DNA of 5,630 nucleotides from an uncultured Chitinophaga sp. (GTDB lineage: Bacteria > Bacteroidota > Bacteroidia > Chitinophagales > Chitinophagaceae), in the NCBI RefSeq assembly GCF_937874145.1, contig NZ_CALNBI010000197.1:1-5630 (forward strand). Reading direction: 5' to 3'. The position numbers and the translations under genes are program-made. Below, piece after piece: positions 1-5,629 of this stretch. Position 1 is the stretch's first letter; every line of letters begins with the position of its first letter. The notes beneath the pieces are model-generated. The model did no database searches and had not been told where the DNA came from. It saw nothing but the letters and a program-made list of their open reading frames with translations.

Positions 1-478
1 GGCCGGCGGCTGCTTTCACCAGTTCCGCTTCATCTTCCGCGGCCTTTTCCGTTTTGTAGAACGCGAGAATCCCGCGGTCCCGCAACCCTACGTCAAGCCC
101 CGGCTGCGCCGCCAGTCCGGTATACAATTGCCGGCTCAGCAGCGACAGGTCGCGCAGCGGCAGGGCGGATGCCTGCACATGCCGTGCATTGGCATGCCGC
201 ATGAACTGCCAGCCCCAGCTGATAAGCGCCCGGCTGAGCGAGGGCCGTACATAAAACGGGCTCCTGCTGTCGAACATCCAGCGGATGCCCCTGCTGATCA
301 TGCCCGGCGAAGCCAGCGGCACGAAGTGACTGGGTACGATCATGCCGGCGTTGCCGTATGAGCAGTTGCCGGTGATATCGCCTTTGTCGAGCAGGGTAAT
401 GCGGTGGCCGTCGTGATGAAGAAAATAAGCGGCGCTCAGCCCGATGATGCCGCCGCCGATGATGACGATGTCTGCCAT
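1..478 (-). CDS. FAD-dependent D-amino acid dehydrogenase (DadA-like), probable D-hydroxyproline dehydrogenase, 3' end cut by window edge
   Basis: The N-terminal 159 codons are visible, starting at the ATG complementary to 476-478 and running off the left edge. The protein opens MADIVIIGGGIIGLSAAYFL, a Rossmann dinucleotide-binding fold with GGGIIG at residues 8-13 and an acidic residue, D31, at the end of the second strand, as in DAO/DadA-family flavoproteins. SYGNAGMI at about 40-47 resembles the S-[FY]-[AG]-NAG segment of DadA. The family oxidises D-amino acids or other secondary amines with FAD. Placed 9 nt after the stop of a 4-hydroxyproline 2-epimerase, the likely substrate is cis-4-hydroxy-D-proline, giving 1-pyrroline-4-hydroxy-2-carboxylate. 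No Shine-Dalgarno precedes the start, so translation probably depends on the upstream genes. Family assignment is firm. Substrate is inferred from context only, because the C-terminal substrate domain is outside the window. Confidence 0.87.
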   Translation of the reverse strand, partial: MADIVIIGGGIIGLSAAYFLHHDGHRITLLDKGDITGNCSYGNAGMIVPSHFVPLASPGMISRGIRWMFDSRSPFYVRPSLSRALISWGWQFMRHANARHVQASALPLRDLSLLSRQLYTGLAAQPGLDVGLRDRGILAFYKTEKAAEDEAELVKAAAG

Positions 479-487
479 GTTTCGTTG

Positions 488-1492
488 TTAAATTACCTGG
501 AATCCGAATGCGTAGGGGTCGTCGCTTTCATCGATGCGGATGGTGTTGTATCCGTACACCCGCGCCCATCCTTCGATGCTGGGCACGATCGCCGGCTTAC
601 CCGCCAGTTCCGTCACGCTTTCCACCCTGCCGGTGAACTTGCTGCCGATGAAGCTTTCGTGCACGAAAGCCTCGCCTTCGCGCAGTTTTCCTTTCGCGAA
701 CCATTGCGCCATGCGGGCGGAAGTGCCCGTTCCGCAAGGGGAACGGTCGATCGCCTTATCCCCGTAAAAAACGGCGTTGCGGCCGGAGGATGCGGGATCG
801 AGGGGCGCGCCCGTCCATTGGACGTGGCTGCAACCCCGGATCGTTTCGTCGAGCGGGTGGATGAAGGTGTATGCCTCGTTGATGCGCCTGCGCATTACCT
901 GGCTCCAGGCAATCAGCTCCGCGGCGGTATGGTGTTCCAGCCCCCGGAAATTTTCCTGGGGATCGATGATGGCGTAGAAATTCCCGCCGTAGGCTACATC
1001 GAAGCGGAGCCTTCCCAGGCCGGGGCATTCCACCTCCAAATTTTCGGCCGCCAGGTAAGCCGGTACGTTCTTCAGCTTCACCGATTTCACTTTCCCGCCT
1101 GCCTGCCGGTATTCGATAAGGATCAGCCCCGCAGGCGCTTCCATCCGCACGATGCCCGGCGTTTTCGGCTGCAGCAATCCTTCCTCGATCGCGATGGTGA
1201 TGGTGCCGATGGTGCCGTGGCCGCACATGGGCAGGCATCCGCTGGTTTCGATGAACAATACCGCCACGTCGTTGGAGGGATCATGCGGCGGATACAGGAT
1301 ACTGCCCGACATCATATCGTGGCCCCTCGGTTCGAACATCAGCCCGGTACGGATCCAGTCGTATTCCTTCAGGAAATGCTGGCGCTTTTCGCTCATGTTT
1401 TTGCCCTCCAGCACCGGCCCGCCGCCGGCCACCAGCCTCACGGGATTGCCGCAGGTGTGGGCATCCACGCAGAAAAATGTTTTTGCTTTCAT
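488..1492 (-). CDS. 4-hydroxyproline 2-epimerase (proline racemase family)
   Basis: This 334-residue protein has the usual length for the proline racemase/hydroxyproline epimerase family. Both catalytic cysteines are present: C90 in MCGHGTIG (with H92) and C253 in DRSPCGTGTSA. Each acts as acid or base on one face of the alpha carbon. Retention of both argues for an epimerase or racemase and against trans-3-hydroxyproline dehydratase, where the second cysteine is replaced. The enzyme is cofactor-independent and cytosolic, interconverting trans-4-hydroxy-L-proline and cis-4-hydroxy-D-proline. Its ATG overlaps the upstream TGA as ATGA (1489-1492), suggesting translational coupling. Flanking deaminase-type and D-amino-acid dehydrogenase genes favour hydroxyproline over proline as substrate. 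A proline racemase cannot be excluded from sequence alone. A long open frame on the opposite strand (404-1516) is a shadow of this gene. Confidence 0.93.
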   Translation of the reverse strand: MKAKTFFCVDAHTCGNPVRLVAGGGPVLEGKNMSEKRQHFLKEYDWIRTGLMFEPRGHDMMSGSILYPPHDPSNDVAVLFIETSGCLPMCGHGTIGTITIAIEEGLLQPKTPGIVRMEAPAGLILIEYRQAGGKVKSVKLKNVPAYLAAENLEVECPGLGRLRFDVAYGGNFYAIIDPQENFRGLEHHTAAELIAWSQVMRRRINEAYTFIHPLDETIRGCSHVQWTGAPLDPASSGRNAVFYGDKAIDRSPCGTGTSARMAQWFAKGKLREGEAFVHESFIGSKFTGRVESVTELAGKPAIVPSIEGWARVYGYNTIRIDESDDPYAFGFQVI

Positions 1493-2424
1493 ACACCGGC
1501 AGTTGCTGGGAGGTGAAGGTATTCCGGGAGTTGGGGGCGCGTGGCCAGGCCATCGTCAATTACCTTTTGCACGGCGGCGCGCTCCTTCCCTTCGAGCGGC
1601 AGCCGCGGCGCGCGCACGTATTCGGAACCGATGCCGGTGGCGGCAGCCGCCAGTTTGATGTATTGCACGAGTTTGGGATGGATGTCCAGCTCCAGCAGCG
1701 GCATGAACCAGCGGTAGATCTTCAGCGCCGCGGCTATATCGCCGGATTTGACGAGCCGGTAAATGGCGACGGTTTCCCGCGGGAAGGCGTCCACCAGTCC
1801 GGCTACCCAGCCATCGGCGCCGAGGACGAGGCTTTCCAGCGCGAGGGGGTCTACGCCGGTGAGGATTTTGTAGCGGCCGCCGAAGCGGTTAATCATGCGG
1901 GTGATGTTGATCACGTCCCGGGAAGATTCCTTCACCGCCTGGATATTTTCATAGGGCAGCAGTGCCTCGAACATCTCCGGCGTGACGGCGATCTTGTAAT
2001 CCACCGGGTTGTTGTACAGCATGATGGGGAGCCGCGTGGCGCCGGCCACGGCTTTGAAGAAAGCCAGCGTTTCCGCGTTATCCGCGTAATAGCGCATAGG
2101 CGGCAGGAGCATCAGTCCATTCGCGCCCCAGGATTCCGCATCGGCAGCCAGGGCCACGGCGTCGCGGGTGGTTTGTTCGGCGATGTTGACGATGATGGGA
2201 AACCCTTTGGGCAGGAATTCCCTGGCCGCATCATAAAGTTGCTTTTTCTCGGTGTTGGTGAGGGTGCTCGCTTCGCCGAGGGAACCACCGATAATGATCC
2301 CGTCGACCCCGGCTCCCAGCTGGGCGGCGAGGTTGGTGCGCCACATATCCAGGTCTACCTGGTCGTTGGCGGTGAAAGGGGTCAGCAGTGCGGGGTAGAC
2401 GCCTTTCCAGTTCAATTGTTGCAT
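1489..2424 (-). CDS. NAL/DHDPS-superfamily lyase, probable 1-pyrroline-4-hydroxy-2-carboxylate deaminase
   Basis: A 311-residue class I aldolase-type TIM barrel. The Schiff-base lysine is K165 in IQAVKESSRD and the partner tyrosine is Y137 in MLYNNP. GGSLGE at 46-51 occupies the place of the family's G-T/S-T-G-E carboxylate-binding loop, with leucine where DHDPS has its second threonine. The DHDPS arginine that binds aspartate semialdehyde (YNxPxR) is aspartate here (D142), so this is not a lysine-biosynthetic DapA. Next to an epimerase and a D-amino-acid dehydrogenase, the best fit is deamination and dehydration of 1-pyrroline-4-hydroxy-2-carboxylate to 2-oxoglutarate semialdehyde. The main alternative is 5-dehydro-4-deoxyglucarate dehydratase, a relative yielding the same product, or another 2-keto-acid lyase. 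It appears to be the first gene of the hydroxyproline block, 91 nt after the symporter stop. Confidence 0.88.
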   Translation of the reverse strand: MQQLNWKGVYPALLTPFTANDQVDLDMWRTNLAAQLGAGVDGIIIGGSLGEASTLTNTEKKQLYDAAREFLPKGFPIIVNIAEQTTRDAVALAADAESWGANGLMLLPPMRYYADNAETLAFFKAVAGATRLPIMLYNNPVDYKIAVTPEMFEALLPYENIQAVKESSRDVINITRMINRFGGRYKILTGVDPLALESLVLGADGWVAGLVDAFPRETVAIYRLVKSGDIAAALKIYRWFMPLLELDIHPKLVQYIKLAAAATGIGSEYVRAPRLPLEGKERAAVQKVIDDGLATRPQLPEYLHLPATAGV

Positions 2425-2515
2425 AACGGAAATTTATCTAAAGTTACCGGTTGCAACAGGCAGCACCATCATAGGATTTACCCGGTTCTTGCCGGATATT
2501 GACCACTATCCTCGA
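2425..2515 (-). promoter_or_regulatory. 91-nt gap between symporter and hydroxyproline genes; possible internal promoter
   Basis: This is the largest gap between minus-strand genes, so the block downstream may have its own promoter. On the minus strand TAACTTTA (complement of 2439-2446) is one base off the Bacteroidota -7 consensus TAnnTTTG. However, it lies only about 14 nt from the start codon and no TTTG -33 element is seen at the usual distance. The gap also carries CCGG-N6-CCGG (around 2480-2493), too short and without a T-run to be a convincing terminator. Nothing here resembles the palindrome at 5155-5176 beyond a bare ACCGGT. The assignment rests on gap size and one weak motif. Confidence 0.2.
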
Positions 2516-4144
2516 TCACCAGAAAACCGTATACAACGCCGCCAATATCCCCAGGATGATTACCGCCCCAATCTTGAAAGCCGTAGTCGTCCTGAACATG
2601 GAAGCATCGATTTCGATGGGAGAACCGGCCTCCCCTTTCGGCCGCATCAGGCTCATCACCACCATCACGGCGATCAGCAATCCGAATGTGATGGACATCC
2701 GGTCGAGGAAAGGAAAATCCGGGAAAGCGCCTTTCGTCCATTCCGGTAAAAATTTTAATACCGTGGAGATGGGAATCGTCAGCAAAGCCCCCGCGAGCGC
2801 CGCGGAAGCCGTTGTGCGCTTCCAGAAGAAGCCCAGCAGGAAAATCGCCAGCACGCCCGGAGAAATAAACCCGACGTACTCCTGGATGAACTGGTAGGCC
2901 TGGTCGAGGGAACGCAAGGCCGGGGTCACTAATGCTGCGATGAGCATCGACACGATCACCGCCCATTTGCCCGCGCGCACCAGCTGCCGTTCCGTAGCCG
3001 ATTTGTGAAAGAATTTCTGGTAAATATCGAGGGAGAAGATCGTGGAGATACTGTTGGCCTTACCGGCCAGGGAAGCGACAATAGCTGCCGTCAAAGCCGC
3101 GAATGCCACGCCCTTGAGCCCCGGCGGTAAAAGGTTCATCAGCGTCGGGTAAGCATGGTCCGGTTTGACATGCCCCGCCGCATCCCGCATCTCCTGTTGG
3201 AACATGCCGTTTTTGTGCAGCACGAACATCACGATCCCCGGCAACACGGCGATCACCGGTACCAGGAGCTTCAGGAAAGCCGCGAAGAGTATCCCGTTGC
3301 GGGCCGTCTTCAAATCAGCCCCCAACGCCCGCTGCGTTATGTATTGATTGCATCCCCAATACGCCAGGTTGTTGATCCACATGCCGCCCACCAACACGGA
3401 AAGCCCGGGGAGATCCTTGTAATAGGGATTGCTTTCATCGAAAATCATATGAAAATGCGTCGGCGCTTCCTTGCGCAACACCGACAGCCCCTGCCAGATA
3501 TTCCCATCATACCCGAACTGCTCCGACAACAGCGACAACGACAGGTAAGTGGTCACCAATCCCCCCACAATCAGCACCAGCACCTGCACCACATCCGTAT
3601 ACCCGATCACTTTCATCCCGCCCAGCGTCACGATCACCGCGAAAATGCTCAGTCCCGCTATGCACCATTCAAAAGGCAATGTCGAAATGGAAGTGATCGC
3701 CAGCGCGCCTAAATAAATGATGGACGTGAGATTCACGAACACATACACCAGCAACCAGAAAACCGCCATCACGGTACTGACCTTATCATTATACCGCTTC
3801 GCCAGGAACTGCGGCATGGTGTAGATCTTGTTTTTCAGGTAAATCGGGATCAGCACCACCGCCACGATGATCAGCGTAGCGGCCGCCATCCACTCATAAG
3901 TAGAAATAGCCAGCCCCAACGCAAACCCGGATCCCGACATCCCGATGAAATGCTCCGCCGAAATATTGGAGGCAATCAGGGAAGCCCCGATCGCCCACCA
4001 GGTCAGCGAGCCTTCCGCGAGGAAAAAATCCTTCGAACTGGCATCCGCAGCACGTTTCCTGCGGTAGATATAATATCCGTATGCGGCAACAATAAAGAAA
4101 TAGATAAAGAAAACTACATAGTCGGCGAACTGCAGTTTATTCAT
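2516..4144 (-). CDS. Sodium/solute symporter, SSS family, SGLT/vSGLT-like; probable inositol or sugar importer
   Basis: A 542-residue inner-membrane protein that is mostly hydrophobic helices, consistent with the 14-segment LeuT-like fold of SGLT proteins. It resembles Vibrio vSGLT along its length from recall: WWAIGASLIASNISAEHFIG (49-68), YEWMAA (83-88), NLAYWGCNQYITQR (259-272), TAAIVASLAGKANS (352-365), FIQEYVG (419-425) and a C-terminal LYTVFW. Positions matching vSGLT sugar-site residues are largely kept: E84 (E88), N259 (N260), Y262 (Y263 gate), K292 (K294) and Q421 (Q428). Two differ: H65 for Q69 and A87 for S91. One Na-site serine is kept (S358) and its neighbour is alanine (A357). 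This favours a sugar or polyol over proline. It lies 34 nt after MIOX, so myo-inositol is a reasonable substrate guess. Substrate is inference; family is firm. Confidence 0.95.
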   Translation of the reverse strand: MNKLQFADYVVFFIYFFIVAAYGYYIYRRKRAADASSKDFFLAEGSLTWWAIGASLIASNISAEHFIGMSGSGFALGLAISTYEWMAAATLIIVAVVLIPIYLKNKIYTMPQFLAKRYNDKVSTVMAVFWLLVYVFVNLTSIIYLGALAITSISTLPFEWCIAGLSIFAVIVTLGGMKVIGYTDVVQVLVLIVGGLVTTYLSLSLLSEQFGYDGNIWQGLSVLRKEAPTHFHMIFDESNPYYKDLPGLSVLVGGMWINNLAYWGCNQYITQRALGADLKTARNGILFAAFLKLLVPVIAVLPGIVMFVLHKNGMFQQEMRDAAGHVKPDHAYPTLMNLLPPGLKGVAFAALTAAIVASLAGKANSISTIFSLDIYQKFFHKSATERQLVRAGKWAVIVSMLIAALVTPALRSLDQAYQFIQEYVGFISPGVLAIFLLGFFWKRTTASAALAGALLTIPISTVLKFLPEWTKGAFPDFPFLDRMSITFGLLIAVMVVMSLMRPKGEAGSPIEIDASMFRTTTAFKIGAVIILGILAALYTVFW

Positions 4145-4178
4145 ACGCGTGGAATGGGTTTGTATGTTGCGGCGGGAA

Positions 4179-5066
4179 TCAGAATTTCAGGGTGGCGGGT
4201 AAATATTTGGCCACCAGGTCTTCATAATACGGCCGCAGCTTCTTCCAATCGGGCGGTTCGGGGTTCTTGGAATACAGATCGTATGGATTGAACAACTTCA
4301 CCCAGCGGAGCATCTCGCGGTCGTGATCGTCGAGCAGCTGGCTGTAAGCGCCTTCGCGGTGCCAGGCGTAGAAGGAATGGTACCGTAACATATAGAGCCC
4401 CTGCTCCGGCAGGTAATCTTTCATCATCTGGTATACATATTCATCGTGCCCCCAGGACATATGCACATTCCGGAGCCCGCAGCCCTTTTCATAGACGCCG
4501 GTGGGCGACTGGAACCGCTGATCGGTATAATCGGGGTTGTTTTTGAAGAATTCAGGGTACACCACTTTATCGGAATAGGCGCAGCCCACGGGAAAAGTAT
4601 CCCCTACCACCGCCCATTGCGGCTCACCGAACAGGCAAAGTACCTTCCCCATGTCGTGCATGAGGCCGACGAGCACCATCCAGTCGGGGTGGCCGTCTGC
4701 CCGGATGGCTTCTGAAGTTTGCAGCAGGTGCTGGAACTGGTCGAGGTCAGTATCCGGGTCGGAGTCGTCCACCAGCTGGTTGAGGAAATCGAACGCCTGC
4801 CAGACGGGCATTTCCTTTTTATCGAACTGCAGGAAATGCGCCCGTTTTTCCTGGACGAAATCATAAGTCTGGTAAGTATGGTTGAGGCGGTAGAATTCCC
4901 GGACGGTGTCGCGCTCGGGGGTATCGTAATTGCGGTAGGCGTCGGTGGATTTGTCTTTGGCGATGCTGTCGGGGTCCGGGTACCGGTTGAGGACAGCGTC
5001 TTCCCATTCATCCAGGGAGTTGAGGGGATTGATTTCCGAGGGTTTAAATGAATGTTGGGTAGCCAT
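4179..5066 (-). CDS. MIOX: myo-Inositol oxygenase (MIOX)
   Basis: A complete 295-residue protein, close to the roughly 285 residues of mammalian MIOX. The enzyme cleaves the myo-inositol ring with O2 to give D-glucuronate, using a mixed-valent di-iron centre in an HD-domain fold. All six iron ligands known from the mammalian structures have counterparts: H113 (in HLLQTSEAIR), H137 and D138 (GLMHDMGK), H207 (MSWGHDEY), H230 (RYHSFY) and D263 (FNPYDLY). K141 after the HD motif matches the substrate-contacting lysine. YRNYDTPERDTV...FYRLNHTYQTYDFV (44-71) and FGEPQWAVVGDTFPVGC (146-162) are family signatures. It is the first gene leftward from the divergent control region, with the symporter 34 nt downstream, so import and oxidation are probably co-transcribed. 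The start at 5066 is chosen because it keeps the conserved N-terminal region in frame; an overlapping frame from 5071 is not homologous. The start is preceded by an A-rich stretch, not a Shine-Dalgarno. Confidence 0.97.
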   Translation of the reverse strand: MATQHSFKPSEINPLNSLDEWEDAVLNRYPDPDSIAKDKSTDAYRNYDTPERDTVREFYRLNHTYQTYDFVQEKRAHFLQFDKKEMPVWQAFDFLNQLVDDSDPDTDLDQFQHLLQTSEAIRADGHPDWMVLVGLMHDMGKVLCLFGEPQWAVVGDTFPVGCAYSDKVVYPEFFKNNPDYTDQRFQSPTGVYEKGCGLRNVHMSWGHDEYVYQMMKDYLPEQGLYMLRYHSFYAWHREGAYSQLLDDHDREMLRWVKLFNPYDLYSKNPEPPDWKKLRPYYEDLVAKYLPATLKF

Positions 5067-5179
5067 GGCAATATTTTTTGTAGTTTAAGAGAGTGGAATC
5101 TGGTCTATAATTTCGGCTATTCTGCAGATATAGGTATTGATTCTCCTTTCTTTATTTACGAAACCGGTTTCGTAAAAAT
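5067..5179. promoter_or_regulatory. Divergent control region between MIOX and LacI-family regulator
   Basis: This 113-nt A/T-rich spacer must hold the start signals of both divergent genes. On the plus strand TAATTTCG (5108-5115), with TTTA at 5084-5087 twenty bases upstream, is a one-mismatch fit to the Bacteroidota TAnnTTTG -7 box and a weak -33 box. On the minus strand TATATCTG (complement of 5125-5132) is a one-mismatch fit for a MIOX promoter, with no clear -33 element. If that minus-strand box is right, the palindrome at 5155-5176 would sit just upstream of or over the -33 region of the MIOX promoter. Box assignments are by eye and tentative; the existence of a divergent regulatory region is secure from the gene layout. 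Confidence 0.45.
5155..5176. promoter_or_regulatory. Perfect 22-bp palindromic operator, LacI-family type
   Basis: TTTACGAAACC followed by its exact reverse complement GGTTTCGTAAA, with no spacer; symmetry breaks at the next base pair (A5154/A5177). The central CpG step (5165/5166) and A/T-rich inner arms are typical of LacI/GalR-family operators, in which hinge-helix leucines intercalate at the central CpG. The adjacent regulator has a leucine at residue 56 in its hinge (PNPYASSLRGRKS), the same position as in LacI. The site ends 3 nt before the regulator's ATG and begins 88 nt upstream of the MIOX start. This suggests autorepression by blocking initiation and control of MIOX. No second copy is seen in the window. 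Confidence 0.82.
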
Positions 5180-5383
5180 ATGCGGCAGGTCACCATAAAA
5201 GCCCTTGCCCGGGAGCTGCGGCTCTCGGTATCAACGATCTCGAAAGCGTTGCGGGACAGCCATGAGATCAGCGAAGCCACCAAGCGCAGGGTGCTGGAGC
5301 TGGCCGCGCGGCTGGAATACACCCCCAACCCTTACGCCAGCAGCCTCCGCGGCCGCAAGAGCCGGAACATCGCCATCGTCATC
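5180..5383 (+). CDS. LacI-family transcriptional regulator, N-terminal DNA-binding domain only; continuation replaced by foreign sequence
   Basis: Starting at ATG 5180 the frame reads MRQVTIKALARELRLSVSTIS, the canonical LacI/GalR helix-turn-helix beginning a few residues from the N terminus. Helix 1 spans about residues 5-14 and the recognition helix about 16-25 (SVSTISKAL). RRVLELAARLEYTPNPYASSLRGRKSRNIAIVI (about 36-68) then gives helix 3, the hinge helix with L56, and the first strand of the sugar-binding-like domain. No alternative start exists between the upstream in-frame stop at 5138-5140 and 5180. In this family the text should continue with a proline-rich turn and about 270 more residues of effector-binding domain. 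Instead the frame enters a fimbrial-type sequence at about residue 65-69. As written, the product lacks any effector domain. Its position by the palindrome and divergent MIOX suggests a regulator of the inositol genes; the effector cannot be inferred. Confidence 0.88.
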
Positions 5384-5392
5384 GCGCTGCTG
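5364..5392. other. Probable chimeric junction between two unrelated sequences
   Basis: Left of this interval the plus-strand frame is an ordinary LacI DNA-binding domain; right of it the same frame is the hydrophobic tail of a signal peptide leading into a fimbrial subunit. RNIAIVI is normal LacI text, while IALLCATNAVHA is normal signal-peptide text, so the join lies somewhere in the shared stretch aacatcgccatcgtcatcgc (5366-5385). That stretch could plausibly occur in both parents. GC content by count is about 65% for 5181-5375 and about 73% for 5461-5630. The exact breakpoint cannot be fixed from the sequence alone. Confidence 0.75.
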
Positions 5393-5629
5393 TGCGCAAC
5401 CAATGCCGTGCATGCCCAGCAGGGCACCATTACCTTTGTCGGCCAGATCGTGCAGGAAACCTGCGTGGTGGTGCCCTCCGGCAACGGTTCGGGCGACGGC
5501 CCGGATTTCACCGTCCATCTGCCCGACCTGTCGCGGCGCGCGCTGGACGAGGCGGGCAAGCGGGGCGTGGCCGTGCCATTCCACGTGGTGGTGGGCTCCA
5601 GCGAGCGCCCCTGCCCCCAGCCCCATGTC
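5384..5629 (+). CDS. Type 1 fimbrial subunit (FimA-like) fragment, lacking its own start and C terminus
   Basis: In frame with the LacI segment, 82 codons run to the window edge without a stop. They begin ALLCATNAVHA, the end of a Sec signal peptide with a likely cleavage after AVHA (codon ending 5416), followed by QQGTITFVGQIVQETCVVVP. This matches the N-terminal G-T-[IV]-x-F-x-G-x-[IV]-x-x-x-x-C pattern of type 1 pilins. Next come FTVHLPDLSRRALDEAG (the family's V-x-L-P-x-[LV]-S-x-x-A-L-x-x-A-G segment) and PFHVVV...ERPC, whose cysteine (codon 5612-5614) would pair with the first (codon 5462-5464). Such subunits are chaperone/usher-exported in Proteobacteria. No initiation codon belonging to this protein is present, its signal-peptide N terminus is missing, and it is more GC-rich than the rest. 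It most likely comes from another genome. Recognition is by motif only. Confidence 0.72.

Noticed and set aside
404..1516. A 370-codon open frame on the plus strand across the epimerase gene
   Set aside because: It lies opposite a clearly homologous epimerase with both catalytic cysteines. Its product is low-complexity and His/Arg/Ala-rich with no recognisable motif, as expected for the antisense shadow of a GC-rich gene.
2441..2456. AGTTACCGGTTGCAAC as a second copy of the LacI-type operator
   Set aside because: Only the central ACCGGT is symmetric. The flanks do not match each other or the TTTACGAA arms of the 5155-5176 site.
2478..2496. CCGG-N6-CCGG as a terminator after the symporter
   Set aside because: The stem would be only 4 bp with no T-run following it on the minus strand, so it does not support a factor-independent terminator.
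1477..2502. A 341-codon open frame on the plus strand across the lyase gene
   Set aside because: It is antisense to an intact lyase with conserved Lys/Tyr. The translation is rich in Gly/Arg/His/Asp and resembles no family; it is a shadow.
5117..5133. A second dyad, CTATTCTGCAGATATAG, in the divergent intergenic region
   Set aside because: Only the inner 8 bp (TCTGCAGA) are perfectly symmetric; the outer CTAT/ATAG arms are offset by one base. A short dyad like this in A/T-rich DNA is not enough to call a second operator.
5231..5626. A 131-codon minus-strand open frame at the right end
   Set aside because: It spans both sides of the LacI/fimbrial junction, is His/Gly/Ala-rich and motif-free, and opposes recognisable plus-strand coding sequence on both sides.
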